Shown here one piece after another: positions 1 through 7,636 of a stretch of DNA of 64,000 nt. The translations under genes and the position numbers were made by a program. Within the stretch, counting starts at the first letter, position 1. Each line of letters starts with the position of its first letter. Below the pieces are notes generated by a model. That model was not told the origin of the DNA, did no database searches, and saw only the letters and a program-made list of their open reading frames with translations. The DNA comes from Archangium sp. (lineage in GTDB: Bacteria; Myxococcota; Myxococcia; Myxococcales; Myxococcaceae), in NCBI GenBank assembly GCA_022843845.1, contig JALHMW010000004.1, forward strand, positions 62,001 to 126,000. The letters are read 5' to 3'.

Positions 1-367
1 GGCGCTTGAGCACGAGCGGCCCGAAGTCGACCGCGACGCCGGGCGCGCAGGTGAGTCGAACCCGGCCTTCAGGCGCTGACTCGAGCCCAGCCAGCGCGGC
101 TCCCGCGTCACGCATCGAGGCGCCCATCGCCTCAGCCCAGGGCCTGAGTTGGAGCGCGGCGTGCGTCGGCGTCAGTCCGCCACGGCTGCGATCGAAGAGC
201 GGGTGCCCGACCTCGGCCTCCAGCGCAGCGATGCGGCGCGACATCGTCGCCTGCCCGATGCGGAGCGCCTTCGCGGCAACGGTGAAGCTCTCGTGCTCGA
301 GCGCCGCGAGGAAGAGCCGGACGTCGTCCCACGAGGCATTCGAAAATGGATGGCTGGTCTTCATCAT
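1..367 (-). CDS. LysR-family transcriptional regulator (N-terminal part, cut by window edge)
   Basis: Reading leftwards from ATG codons at 367/364, the first ~60 residues form a LysR-type winged HTH (WDDVRLFLAALEHESF, then AKALRIGQATMSRRIAALE and GHPLFDR). The start of the effector-binding domain follows (EGRVRLTCAPGVAVDFGP). The frame is open to base 1, so only ~122 residues are present. It is divergent from the metallo-beta-lactamase-fold gene at 408, with only about 40 bp between the starts. That is the usual arrangement of a LysR regulator and its target, so regulation of that neighbour is a fair inference. The ligand cannot be judged because the effector domain is missing. Confidence 0.85.
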   Translation of the reverse strand, partial: MMKTSHPFSNASWDDVRLFLAALEHESFTVAAKALRIGQATMSRRIAALEAEVGHPLFDRSRGGLTPTHAALQLRPWAEAMGASMRDAGAALAGLESAPEGRVRLTCAPGVAVDFGPLVLKR

Positions 368-407
368 TGGCGGCTGTCGTCCTTTTATGAATGCGTACTG
401 TGCGCCC

Positions 408-1352
408 ATGACCAACGCAAACCGACTCCTCGTCTTCCTCGCCGTCGCCTCCTCGGCCTGCACCTTCACCACCCACCCCACCCGCGCCGAGACCATCGTC
501 TCTCCGCGCCAGCCCACCTCGTGGAACGACGCGCTCAACGGCCCGGCCCGCGTCGAGTGGGAGCCGGTGCTGTCAGCGAAGTGGAAGGTCGAGCGCAAAG
601 GGCTCATCAACCTCGAGCGCCCCGAAGCGAAGGACCTACCGAAAGACGAGATGGACATCGTCTTGCCGGTGCACGTGATTCGTCACCCGACGCGCGGCAC
701 GTTCATCATCGACACCGGCATCTCGAAGGGCCTGAAGGACGGCACGGGCGGCGGCATCGGCTGGCCGGTGTCGTCCTTCCTCGTCGCGATGAAGCCTGAG
801 GAGCCGCTCGCATCGATTCTGGCGCGGCAGCCGGCTCCGCTGGCGGGCGTGTTCTTCACCCACCTGCACCTCGACCATGTGCTCGGTCTGCCTGACGTGC
901 CGAAGGGAACGCCGCTCTACACGGGGCCGAATGAGACGACGCCGTCGTCGTTCCAGAACGCGTTCTTGCGCGGCACGTACTCCAGCTTGTTCGCGGGCCA
1001 GAACGCGACGACCGAGCTCGACGTGACGAAGGGCGTGGCGATCGGCGAGGTGAAGCAGGCCATCGACTTCTTCGGCGACGGCTCGTTCTGGGTCCTCTCG
1101 GCAACGGGCCACACGCCGGGCAGCCTGGCCTTCATCGCGAACACCGAGAAGGGCCCGGTGCTCTTCACGGGCGACACCTGCCACACGCGCTGGGGCTGGG
1201 AGAATCAGGTCGAGCCGGGCGAGTTCACCGGCGATCACCCCGCGAACCAGGCCTCACTCGCGCAGCTCGCGTCGATCGTGAAGGCGCTGCCGGGAACGAC
1301 GGTGATGACAGGCCACGAGTGGGACGCCGCCGGTCCGCTCGTCGCGAAGTGA
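408..1352 (+). CDS. Exported metallo-beta-lactamase-fold hydrolase
   Basis: This 314-residue protein begins with a hydrophobic export signal (RLLVFLAVASSAC) ending in a Cys that could be a lipidation site, although the lipobox is not canonical. The MBL metal motif HLHLDH is followed by further ligands in TGHTPGS, FTGDTCH and MTGHEWD. These are the pattern of lactonase-type and related MBL hydrolases, which act on small esters, lactones or thioesters; the substrate is unknown. An in-frame ATG at 387 is an alternative start, but 408 places the hydrophobic stretch nearer the N terminus. The divergent LysR gene is the likely regulator. Confidence 0.8.
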   Translation: MTNANRLLVFLAVASSACTFTTHPTRAETIVSPRQPTSWNDALNGPARVEWEPVLSAKWKVERKGLINLERPEAKDLPKDEMDIVLPVHVIRHPTRGTFIIDTGISKGLKDGTGGGIGWPVSSFLVAMKPEEPLASILARQPAPLAGVFFTHLHLDHVLGLPDVPKGTPLYTGPNETTPSSFQNAFLRGTYSSLFAGQNATTELDVTKGVAIGEVKQAIDFFGDGSFWVLSATGHTPGSLAFIANTEKGPVLFTGDTCHTRWGWENQVEPGEFTGDHPANQASLAQLASIVKALPGTTVMTGHEWDAAGPLVAK

Positions 1353-1415
1353 TCAGGTGCCGGCGTCGAGGCCGCCGTTGAGCCGAGCGATCTGCGGCAG
1401 GGGCCAGGACGCACC

Positions 1416-1895
1416 TCAGCCGCCTGAGCGGGCGCGAAAGGCGCCTAATCGCGCCCGCGCAAGGTCGACGCTGATCTCGCACTCGGATTTCAGTCTGCTC
1501 TTTCGAAGTCCCTTCATTTGCGACGCGGTCTGCTCGATGAAGTGTTCGCTGCGAGTCATGGCCTCGAGGTCGGTGGCGCTCCGCAGCCACGAGCTGAGGA
1601 GTCCCATCACATTGACCCTCCTCTCAACGCTCAGAAATCCAACGTCCTCCAACTCGAGCAGGAGCGAATCGATGACGGCAAACGGCTGAGCTGTCGTGCA
1701 GGCAATGAGAAAGATCTTCTCGAGGATGCGGCGCTGCATCTCGGCTTTGACAGACCTTGCCCTGGCGCGAGGGAGCATCTCTGCCAACAGAGCGCGCATT
1801 CCCTGAGCGTAGGCGTCGAATCCCTGGTCCTCGAGCGCTCCTTCGTGCCGCCGGATCGATTCGACGAACTGCCGCTCGAGACTGGCACTCAACAC
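1416..1895 (-). CDS. Hypothetical protein, Arg/Glu-rich and probably all-helical
   Basis: This 159-residue protein has no signal peptide or membrane segment and no motif I recognise. Its composition (long runs rich in Leu, Arg, Glu, Ala) suggests an all-alpha soluble protein. It lies about 90 bp downstream of tsf on the same strand. Its codon use differs from its neighbours: many codons end in A or T (GGA, TTT, GTT, ACA, TTA, AGG), whereas flanking genes end almost always in G or C. That suggests either recent acquisition or a rapidly evolving gene. No function is proposed. Confidence 0.5.
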   Translation of the reverse strand: MLSASLERQFVESIRRHEGALEDQGFDAYAQGMRALLAEMLPRARARSVKAEMQRRILEKIFLIACTTAQPFAVIDSLLLELEDVGFLSVERRVNVMGLLSSWLRSATDLEAMTRSEHFIEQTASQMKGLRKSRLKSECEISVDLARARLGAFRARSGG

Positions 1896-1986
1896 CGACC
1901 TCCATCCGAGAGTGGCTCCAGACGACTCGAGGCCCCGCGATCACTCACGGAGCCCCGGGTCTCATCGTTCAGCTGGCCTTCAAACC

Positions 1987-2946
1987 TCAGGCCTGGCCGA
2001 TCGTCTTGGCGACCTCAGCGGCGAGGTCTTCCTTCTTCTTCTCGATGCCTTCGCCGACCTCGAACCGAACGACGCGGCCGACGCTCAACGTCGCGCCGAC
2101 AGCCGTGCCGGTCTCGGCCACGAGCTCCTTCACGCGCTTCTTGTCTTCCTTGATCGAGAACTGATCGACCAGGCAGACGTTCTCGAAGAACTTGCCGAGC
2201 TTGCCTTCGATGATCATCGGCCAGCGCTCTTCGGGGGGCGGCTTCTTGTTCGGGTTGCGGATCTCACCGGGCGCGGGCGGCGGCGGGTTGCGAATCTCTT
2301 CGCGGTAGATCTCGCGCTCCTTCTCGAGCACCTCGGCTGGCACCTGCTCGCGGCTGACGTACTTCGGGTTCATCGCGGCGACCTGCATGGCGAGCTCCTT
2401 CGCCAGGGCCGCGACCTCGGGCTTGTCGCTGCCGAGCACCTCGACCATGGCGGCGATGCGGCCGTTGGCGTGGAGGTACGTGCCGAGGCTGCCGGCGTCG
2501 ACGACGAAGCGCTCGAAGCGGCGCACCGAGATGTTCTCGCCGATGGTGGCGATCTGCTCGGTGATGGCGTCCTTCACCTTCTTGCCATCGGTCCACGCCT
2601 GCTCGTGCAGGTTCTCGAGCGAGGTCGGCGCGTGACGCGCGACGTGCGCGACGAGGCCGTTGAGCAGCTTCACGAACGCCTCGTTGCGCGCGACGAAGTC
2701 GGTCTCGCTGTTGAGCTCGACCATCACGCCGAGCTTGCCGCCATTCGACGCCTCGAGGGCCACGAGGCCTTCAGCCGCCACGCGCGCGCCCTTGCTCGCC
2801 GCCTTCGAGATGCCCTTCTTGCGGAGCCACTCTTCGGCCTTGGTGAAGTCGCCGGCGGTCTCCGTGAGGGCCTTCTTGCAGTCCATCATGCCCGCGCCGG
2901 TCTTCTCGCGGAGCTCTCTCACCATCTGTGCACTGATGTCAGCCAT
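1987..2946 (-). CDS. tsf: Translation elongation factor Ts
   Basis: EF-Ts is the guanine nucleotide exchange factor for EF-Tu. The N-terminal UBA-like region has the diagnostic GAGMMDCKKAL motif, followed by the core (LNSETDFVARN) and the C-terminal module (CLVDQFSIKEDKKRVKELV). At 319 residues it is longer than the ~283 of E. coli. A proline-rich segment around residues 217-238 (NPPPPAPGE, NKKPPPEE) lies where the family usually has a short charged helix. It is 33 bp downstream of rpsB, the standard rpsB-tsf operon order. Confidence 0.97.
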   Translation of the reverse strand: MADISAQMVRELREKTGAGMMDCKKALTETAGDFTKAEEWLRKKGISKAASKGARVAAEGLVALEASNGGKLGVMVELNSETDFVARNEAFVKLLNGLVAHVARHAPTSLENLHEQAWTDGKKVKDAITEQIATIGENISVRRFERFVVDAGSLGTYLHANGRIAAMVEVLGSDKPEVAALAKELAMQVAAMNPKYVSREQVPAEVLEKEREIYREEIRNPPPPAPGEIRNPNKKPPPEERWPMIIEGKLGKFFENVCLVDQFSIKEDKKRVKELVAETGTAVGATLSVGRVVRFEVGEGIEKKKEDLAAEVAKTIGQA

Positions 2947-2979
2947 GTCGTGATTCCTTGTGAAGTGATCGAGCCGAAC

Positions 2980-3963
2980 TCACTCGGCAGCAGGCGCAGG
3001 AACGACAGGCGCGACCGGAGCGGCGGCAGCCTCACCAGCGCCCTCAGCCGGAGCAGCGTCACCCTCGGCGGTGGCAGGGCCACCCTTCATCTCGACCACG
3101 GGGCCACGGCCTTCACGGCGCGGGGCGCGGCGGCGCTCGCCACCACGGTCGTCGTCACGGCCACCACGGCCTTCGGAGCGGCGGCGGCTCTCTTCGGCGT
3201 CACGCTCAGCGGCGCCCGAGGCACGGTAGCGAGCGGCGCCTTCGATGCAGGCGTCGGCGATCTTGCCCGTGAAGAGCTTGATGGAGCGGATCGCGTCGTC
3301 GTTGCCGGGGATGACGTAGTCGATGCCCTCGGGATCACAGTTGGTGTCGACGAGGCCGATCACCGGAATGCCGAGGCGGTTGGCCTCGTGCACAGCGATG
3401 TCTTCCTTCTTGGGGTCGATGACGAACAGCGCGCCCGGCAGACGCGACAGCTGCTTCACGCCGCCCAGGTTCTTCTCGAGCTTCTCGCGCTCACGCTCGA
3501 GGCCCGCGACTTCCTTCTTGGGGAGGCGGTCGAACGTGCCGTCTTCCTTCATCGTCTCGAGCGCCTTGAGGCGGTCGATGCCCTGCTTGATGGTCTTGAA
3601 GTTGGTGAGCGTGCCACCCAGCCAGCGGTTGGTGACGAAGTACTGGTTGGCGCGAGCGCCCTCTTCGCGAACGACGTCCTGGGCCTGCTTCTTGGTGCCG
3701 ACGAAGAGCACCGCGCCACCGCGGGCCGTGAGGTCGGAGACGAAGCGAAGGGCCGCGCGCGCGAGGCCGACCGTCTTCTGGAGGTCGATGATGTAGATGC
3801 CGTTGCGAGCGCCGAAGATGTACGGCTTCATCTTGGGGTTCCAGCGCTTGGTCTGGTGACCGAAGTGAACTCCGGCCTCGAGCATCTGGCGCATCGTGAT
3901 GCCGGTCGCGCCGGGCATGCCTTGAGTCTCGGGAACTGCTTGCTGCTGCGTCTCTTCGCTCAT
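2980..3963 (-). CDS. rpsB: 30S ribosomal protein S2 with long C-terminal extension
   Basis: Core S2 motifs are present: [19 protein letters not shown] near the N terminus, [27 protein letters not shown], and [22 protein letters not shown] chose ATG 3963 (MSEETQQQ) because an upstream in-frame codon would add an uncharacteristic leader and a purine-rich stretch precedes 3963. The 327-residue product exceeds the usual ~240-260. The extra ~75 residues are an Arg/Gly/Glu-rich patch ([18 protein letters not shown]) followed by an Ala/Pro/Glu tail. They are presumably disordered, and the basic part may contact rRNA. It is cotranscribed with tsf. Confidence 0.97.
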   Translation of the reverse strand: MSEETQQQAVPETQGMPGATGITMRQMLEAGVHFGHQTKRWNPKMKPYIFGARNGIYIIDLQKTVGLARAALRFVSDLTARGGAVLFVGTKKQAQDVVREEGARANQYFVTNRWLGGTLTNFKTIKQGIDRLKALETMKEDGTFDRLPKKEVAGLEREREKLEKNLGGVKQLSRLPGALFVIDPKKEDIAVHEANRLGIPVIGLVDTNCDPEGIDYVIPGNDDAIRSIKLFTGKIADACIEGAARYRASGAAERDAEESRRRSEGRGGRDDDRGGERRRAPRREGRGPVVEMKGGPATAEGDAAPAEGAGEAAAAPVAPVVPAPAAE

Positions 3964-4112
3964 CGGTTCGTCTCTTCTTTCGTGGTGCGCTGGTCGCGAC
4001 ACCGGTTGGGTTGTTCCGCCACGCGTGCTGGGTACCGATGTCGATGTCCTTCTCCGGCCTCCCGGAGCACCCGGACTTCGACAGCGAGCGTGTGTGTATT
4101 GGGCTCATGCCT

Positions 4113-4128
4113 CACGAGACCTCTCGTG
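4113..4128 (-). other. Small perfect hairpin between the oxygenase gene and rpsB
   Basis: CACGAG and CTCGTG face each other around a 4-base loop. The hairpin lies 50 bp past the stop of the oxygenase gene and 150 bp ahead of rpsB, all read on the minus strand. There is no T tract after it. It could be a weak terminator or part of the rpsB leader. The rest of the 214-bp gap shows no gene that I can support. Confidence 0.3.
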
Positions 4129-4177
4129 CGGCACGGTGGCCCTAGCACCGGGAAAACCAGTGGGCAAGCGCGCGGAA

Positions 4178-5095
4178 CTACCGCTCGAACACGAGGGGCA
4201 GGGTCACCGTGGAGCCGGTTTTCCGGCCAGGGAAGCGCAGCTGGCCGATGGTTCGGGTGATCAGCCGGATCAGCGACTTGCGGTGCGGCTCCTCGGAGGC
4301 CATCACCCGGGTCGTGTCCGACAACAGGCGCACGCGGCGCACGGCTCCGGAGGCGGTCACCTCGAAGCCGACGCTCAGCAGCCCGGCGATCGACAACCCC
4401 GCCTCCAGGGTCGGGGCGATCGCGTTGGTCACCAGGCCGATGCCTTCAGCCAGCTCCGACGTCTTCAGCGGGCCTTCGACGAACGGCCGGGGCTGCACGA
4501 ACCAGCCGTGGATGACGAGCCGGCCTTCCCGTGGATCCATGGAGCCGTCGACGCGCCGAACGCCATGCGGCAAGCGTGGATCGAACACGGTCAAGCGATT
4601 GAAGCGCGGCTCGATGGCCTCGACGATCTCGGGTTCTTCCTGCGCGCGCACCGACTGAAACGAGCTCCAGAAGTCGAGGACGTCGTCTCGCAGCAGCAGC
4701 GTCTCTCCACCTCGAAACGTGCGCTTCTCCCACGGCGTCAGCGAGTACACGAAGGCCCACTGACCGTGCGGCAGGTCCCCATGCAGGCGCTGCTCGCAGC
4801 CGTTGACGTAGCAGCTCATCCACGGCGGAGAGACGTCGTGACACCCGAGCACCCTGCGGCCCCACCACACGAGGCGCTGGTGAAACGCGTCGTACGCCTT
4901 CTTCGGAAAGTACAGATACGCCGGCGTGCGGAGCGCCGTGTACTGCCCCGGCACGTGCCATAGATCCCACACGAAGCGATCGTCGCGCGTCTCCCGGGGG
5001 TTCTCGAACCGCTCGTCGAAGTGCACGCGCAAGGCCTTCGCCTCGGGAGAAAATCGATCGATCACGACGGCGCGTCTGGCGGGACCCGGGCTCAT
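4178..5095 (-). CDS. 2OG-Fe(II) oxygenase with a TonB-like C-terminal domain
   Basis: This 305-residue protein reads as two domains. Residues ~30-205 resemble prolyl-4-hydroxylase-type 2-oxoglutarate/Fe(II) oxygenases: H105 and D107 (RLHGDLPHG) and distal H177 (RLPHGVRRV) would be the iron ligands, with an Arg nearby for 2OG. Residues ~235-305 (VGFEVTASGAVRRVRLLSD, then GQLRFPG, ending VTLPLVFER) match the TonB/AgmX C-terminal pattern (strand, Gly, strand, helix, RFP, strand). No signal peptide or membrane segment is visible. ATG 5095 is the best start; the frame stays open further upstream, but that part runs through the divergent small gene. The substrate is unknown. Confidence 0.72.
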   Translation of the reverse strand: MSPGPARRAVVIDRFSPEAKALRVHFDERFENPRETRDDRFVWDLWHVPGQYTALRTPAYLYFPKKAYDAFHQRLVWWGRRVLGCHDVSPPWMSCYVNGCEQRLHGDLPHGQWAFVYSLTPWEKRTFRGGETLLLRDDVLDFWSSFQSVRAQEEPEIVEAIEPRFNRLTVFDPRLPHGVRRVDGSMDPREGRLVIHGWFVQPRPFVEGPLKTSELAEGIGLVTNAIAPTLEAGLSIAGLLSVGFEVTASGAVRRVRLLSDTTRVMASEEPHRKSLIRLITRTIGQLRFPGRKTGSTVTLPLVFER

Positions 5096-5204
5096 GGGCA
5101 GGCGCTTGTAGCCGTCACGCCGTGGCCCTGCTATGCGCTGCTGCACGCCCGGTACGGCCCAGGGCGCGCAACACTTACGAAGGGCCAGGTAAAGGTGACG
5201 ACGC

Positions 5205-5384
5205 ATGCTCCCCGGACGAACGAAGCGCCAGAAGGAACAAGAGCGCGCCGAGTACCAGCGCAAGAAGAAGGAAGCGAAGGAGCGCACCAAGGCCGAGAAG
5301 GCCGGTCGCCCCGACCGCGCGCCGGGCGAGCCTGACCCGGACATCGCGGACATCGTGCCAGGCCCGCAGGCGCCGCTGTTCTGA
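5205..5384 (+). CDS. Small highly charged hypothetical protein (59 aa)
   Basis: ATG 5205 is preceded by an AAGGTGA ribosome-binding site at good spacing. The peptide starts MLPGRTKRQKEQERAEYQ, continues as a Lys/Glu/Arg-rich helix (KKKEAKERTKAEKAG), and ends in an acidic/Pro-rich tail (PDPDIADIVPGPQAPLF). No domain is recognised. It is divergent from the oxygenase gene at 5095. The good ribosome-binding site and sensible composition argue that it is real. Confidence 0.6.
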   Translation: MLPGRTKRQKEQERAEYQRKKKEAKERTKAEKAGRPDRAPGEPDPDIADIVPGPQAPLF

Positions 5385-5478
5385 GTCGCGAGGGACCCAA
5401 CAGGTACGAACACCCCTGACCCAGACCCTGCAACCCGGCGCTTTGTGCCGGTGATCGGCGTGGTCTGCCCGTTGCTCT

Positions 5479-5519
5479 CATGAAGCCAGCAGTCCCTCCC
5501 TCCCCCGGGGTGCTTCATG
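5479..5519. promoter_or_regulatory. 8-bp inverted repeat whose right arm contains the start codon of the receiver gene
   Basis: CATGAAGC at 5479-5486 is perfectly complementary to GCTTCATG at 5512-5519. The ATG of the receiver-domain gene (5517-5519) is therefore inside the right arm. The 25-base loop contains the only candidate ribosome-binding sequence (CCGGGGTG). It could be a dyad operator or an mRNA hairpin that hides the start. Confidence 0.4.
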
Positions 5520-5906
5520 CGGAACCCGACGATCCTCGTCTCAGATGATGAACCGCTGCTGGTGAACGCGTTGAAACGCGAGGCCCGGCGGTTTGGCATC
5601 GACGTGATCATCGACACGAAGTCGAACGTGGTTGAGCTGGCGCAAGCCGAGCGGCCCGATCTCATCGTGCTCGACATTCACCAGAGCCTCGATGGGCGCG
5701 ACCTGCTCGCGGCGCTCAAGAAGAACCCCCAGACGCGCGACGTGCCGGTGATCATGCTCTCGGCGAATGAGGACCAGTTCATTCGCCACTGCTGCTTCGA
5801 GCTCGGAGCCTGTGACTACGAGGTGAAGCCGTTCGACCCGTCGTTCGTGCGCAAAGTGGCGCGCATGGTGGGACACCTCGACGAGGAGCCGGTGACGGTC
5901 CATTGA
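5517..5906 (+). CDS. Stand-alone response regulator receiver domain
   Basis: This 129-residue CheY-like protein contains only a receiver domain. Visible active-site residues are D10 and D11 (VSDDEPLL), phospho-acceptor D53 (LIVLDIHQS), S82 (IMLSANED) and K104 (YEVKPFDPSF). There is no output domain, so it must signal through protein contacts, as many myxobacterial single-domain regulators do. No histidine kinase lies nearby, so the partner is unknown. The start codon sits in an inverted repeat, listed separately. Confidence 0.88.
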   Translation: MRNPTILVSDDEPLLVNALKREARRFGIDVIIDTKSNVVELAQAERPDLIVLDIHQSLDGRDLLAALKKNPQTRDVPVIMLSANEDQFIRHCCFELGACDYEVKPFDPSFVRKVARMVGHLDEEPVTVH

Positions 5907-5948
5907 GCTGGTCTCTCCGAATCACCAACACCAGGCAGACGCCGCAAA

Positions 5949-6006
5949 TTGATTCGCGAGTCAATTTCGATTGACTCGGCGCCGCAGACTCCGAATCTTC
6001 GGCGCC
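5949..6006 (+). promoter_or_regulatory. Candidate operator/promoter region of the acyl-CoA carboxylase operon
   Basis: TTGATTCGCGAGTCAA at 5949-5964 is a 16-bp near-perfect palindrome (one mismatched pair). A third half-site, GATTGACTC, follows at 5969-5977. TTGACT at 5971-5976 could be a -35 element with a weak -10 (AATCTT) 17 bp on. GGCGCCG at 5978-5984 pairs with CGGCGCC at 6000-6006, directly against the ATG. The dyad resembles a repressor site ahead of a catabolic operon; the cognate regulator is not in the window. Confidence 0.4.
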
Positions 6007-7626
6007 ATGCGCGTCAACGAGCAGCCGTACCCGGTGCTGCGATCACACCTCGATCTCCGCAGCGACGCCGCGAAGAAGAACCGCGACGAGAACCTCGGTC
6101 TGATGGAGCCCGTCTCGGCGGCGCTCGCGAAGTCCCTCGAGGGCGGCGGGCCTAAGTACAACGAGAGGCACCTCTCGCGCGGCAAGCTGCTCCCTCGTGA
6201 ACGCGTCGAGCTGCTGCTCGATCGCGACTCGCACTTCCTCGAGCTGTGCCCCCTCGCCGGCCACGGCGTCGAGAACCACACCACGGGAGCGTCGGTCATC
6301 GGCGGCGTCGGCCGCGTCTCGGGCGTCGAGTGTCTCATCGTCGCCAACGACTCGACCATCAAGGGCGGCGCGATGAGCGAGCTGTCGGTGGTGAAGTCAC
6401 GCCGCCTCGCCGAGGTCGCGCAGTCGAACCGGCTGCCCTCCATCAACCTCACCGAGTCGGCCGGCGCAGACTTGCCAAATCAAGACAAGATCTTCGTCCC
6501 CGGCGGCGCGGGGTTTCGCGACCTGAGCCGTTCGAGCGCGCTCAAGCGCCCCAGCATCACCGTCGTGTTCGGCTCGTCGACGGCCGGCGGCGCGTACGTG
6601 CCGGGCATGAGCGACTACGCCATCTTCGTGAAGAACCAGGCGCAGGTGTACCTGGGCGGGCCGCCGCTGGTGAAGATGGCGACCGGAGAAGTCGTCGACG
6701 ACGAGACGCTCGGCGGCGCGTTGATGCACAGCCAGACCTCAGGCGTGTCTGACTTTCTCGCCGAGAACGAGCGCGATGCACTGCGATTGGCCCGCGAGGT
6801 CATCGCCCACCTCGACTGGAAGAAGGAGGCGGCTCCTGCTCCGCGAACCATCGAGGCCCCGCGCTTCGACGCCGACGAGCTGCTCTCCATCGTCTCCCCC
6901 GACCCGCGCGTGCCGTTCGATCCACGTGAGGTGATCGCCCGCATCGTCGACGGCTCCCGCTTCTCGGAGTTCAAGCCGCGCTACGGCAACACGCTCGTCT
7001 GCGGCTGGGCCCACCTGCACGGCTTCCCCATCGGCATCCTTGCCAACCACGGCATCCTCTTCTCCGAGTCGGCGAACAAAGGCGCGCAGTTCATTCAGCT
7101 GTGCAACCAGGCGAACGTGCCGCTGTTGTTCCTCCAGAACATCACCGGCTTCATGGTCGGCAGCACGTACGAGCAGGGCGGCATCATCAAGAACGGCGCG
7201 AAGCTGATCAACGCGGTGTCGAACTCCACCGTGCCGGCGATCACCGTGATGATGGGAGCGAGCTACGGCGCCGGCAACTACGCCATGTCTGGCCGCGCGT
7301 ACGAGCCACGCTTTCTTTACACGTATCCCAACCACAAAATTGCCGTGATGGGCGGCAAGCAGATGGCCGGGGTGTTGGACATCATTCAACGCAACGCCGC
7401 TGCCAAACGTGGAGAGACCGTCGACGAAGAGACGCTGACGGGCATGAAGCAGCTGATCGAGTACCAGATCGATCAACAGTCAGGAGCGCTCTACGCCACC
7501 GCGCGCCTGTGGGACGACGGCGTCATCGACATGCGCGACACGCGCGCCACCCTCGCCCTCTCGTTCTCGGCCGCGTATTCGCGCCGCGTCGAGGGCACCA
7601 CCAGCTTCGGCGTCTTCCGCCACTAA
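6007..7626 (+). CDS. Acyl-CoA carboxylase, carboxyltransferase subunit
   Basis: The 539-residue beta subunit of a biotin-dependent acyl-CoA carboxylase transfers the carboxyl group from biotin to an acyl-CoA. Crotonase-fold motifs are visible in the N half ([41 protein letters not shown]) and the C half ([41 protein letters not shown]). It most resembles the methylcrotonyl-CoA/geranyl-CoA carboxylase group, so leucine or branched-chain catabolism is likely, but the usual dehydrogenase and hydratase neighbours are absent. Substrate is therefore uncertain. The biotin-carrying subunit follows after 10 bp. ATG 6007 begins the conserved part. Confidence 0.9.
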   Translation: MRVNEQPYPVLRSHLDLRSDAAKKNRDENLGLMEPVSAALAKSLEGGGPKYNERHLSRGKLLPRERVELLLDRDSHFLELCPLAGHGVENHTTGASVIGGVGRVSGVECLIVANDSTIKGGAMSELSVVKSRRLAEVAQSNRLPSINLTESAGADLPNQDKIFVPGGAGFRDLSRSSALKRPSITVVFGSSTAGGAYVPGMSDYAIFVKNQAQVYLGGPPLVKMATGEVVDDETLGGALMHSQTSGVSDFLAENERDALRLAREVIAHLDWKKEAAPAPRTIEAPRFDADELLSIVSPDPRVPFDPREVIARIVDGSRFSEFKPRYGNTLVCGWAHLHGFPIGILANHGILFSESANKGAQFIQLCNQANVPLLFLQNITGFMVGSTYEQGGIIKNGAKLINAVSNSTVPAITVMMGASYGAGNYAMSGRAYEPRFLYTYPNHKIAVMGGKQMAGVLDIIQRNAAAKRGETVDEETLTGMKQLIEYQIDQQSGALYATARLWDDGVIDMRDTRATLALSFSAAYSRRVEGTTSFGVFRH

Positions 7627-7636
7627 AGACTCTCCA

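Noticed and set aside
1912..4260. Very long plus-strand open frame opposite tsf and rpsB
   Set aside because: It is the antisense shadow of two conserved ribosomal-operon genes. High GC removes stop codons; the translation shows no domain.
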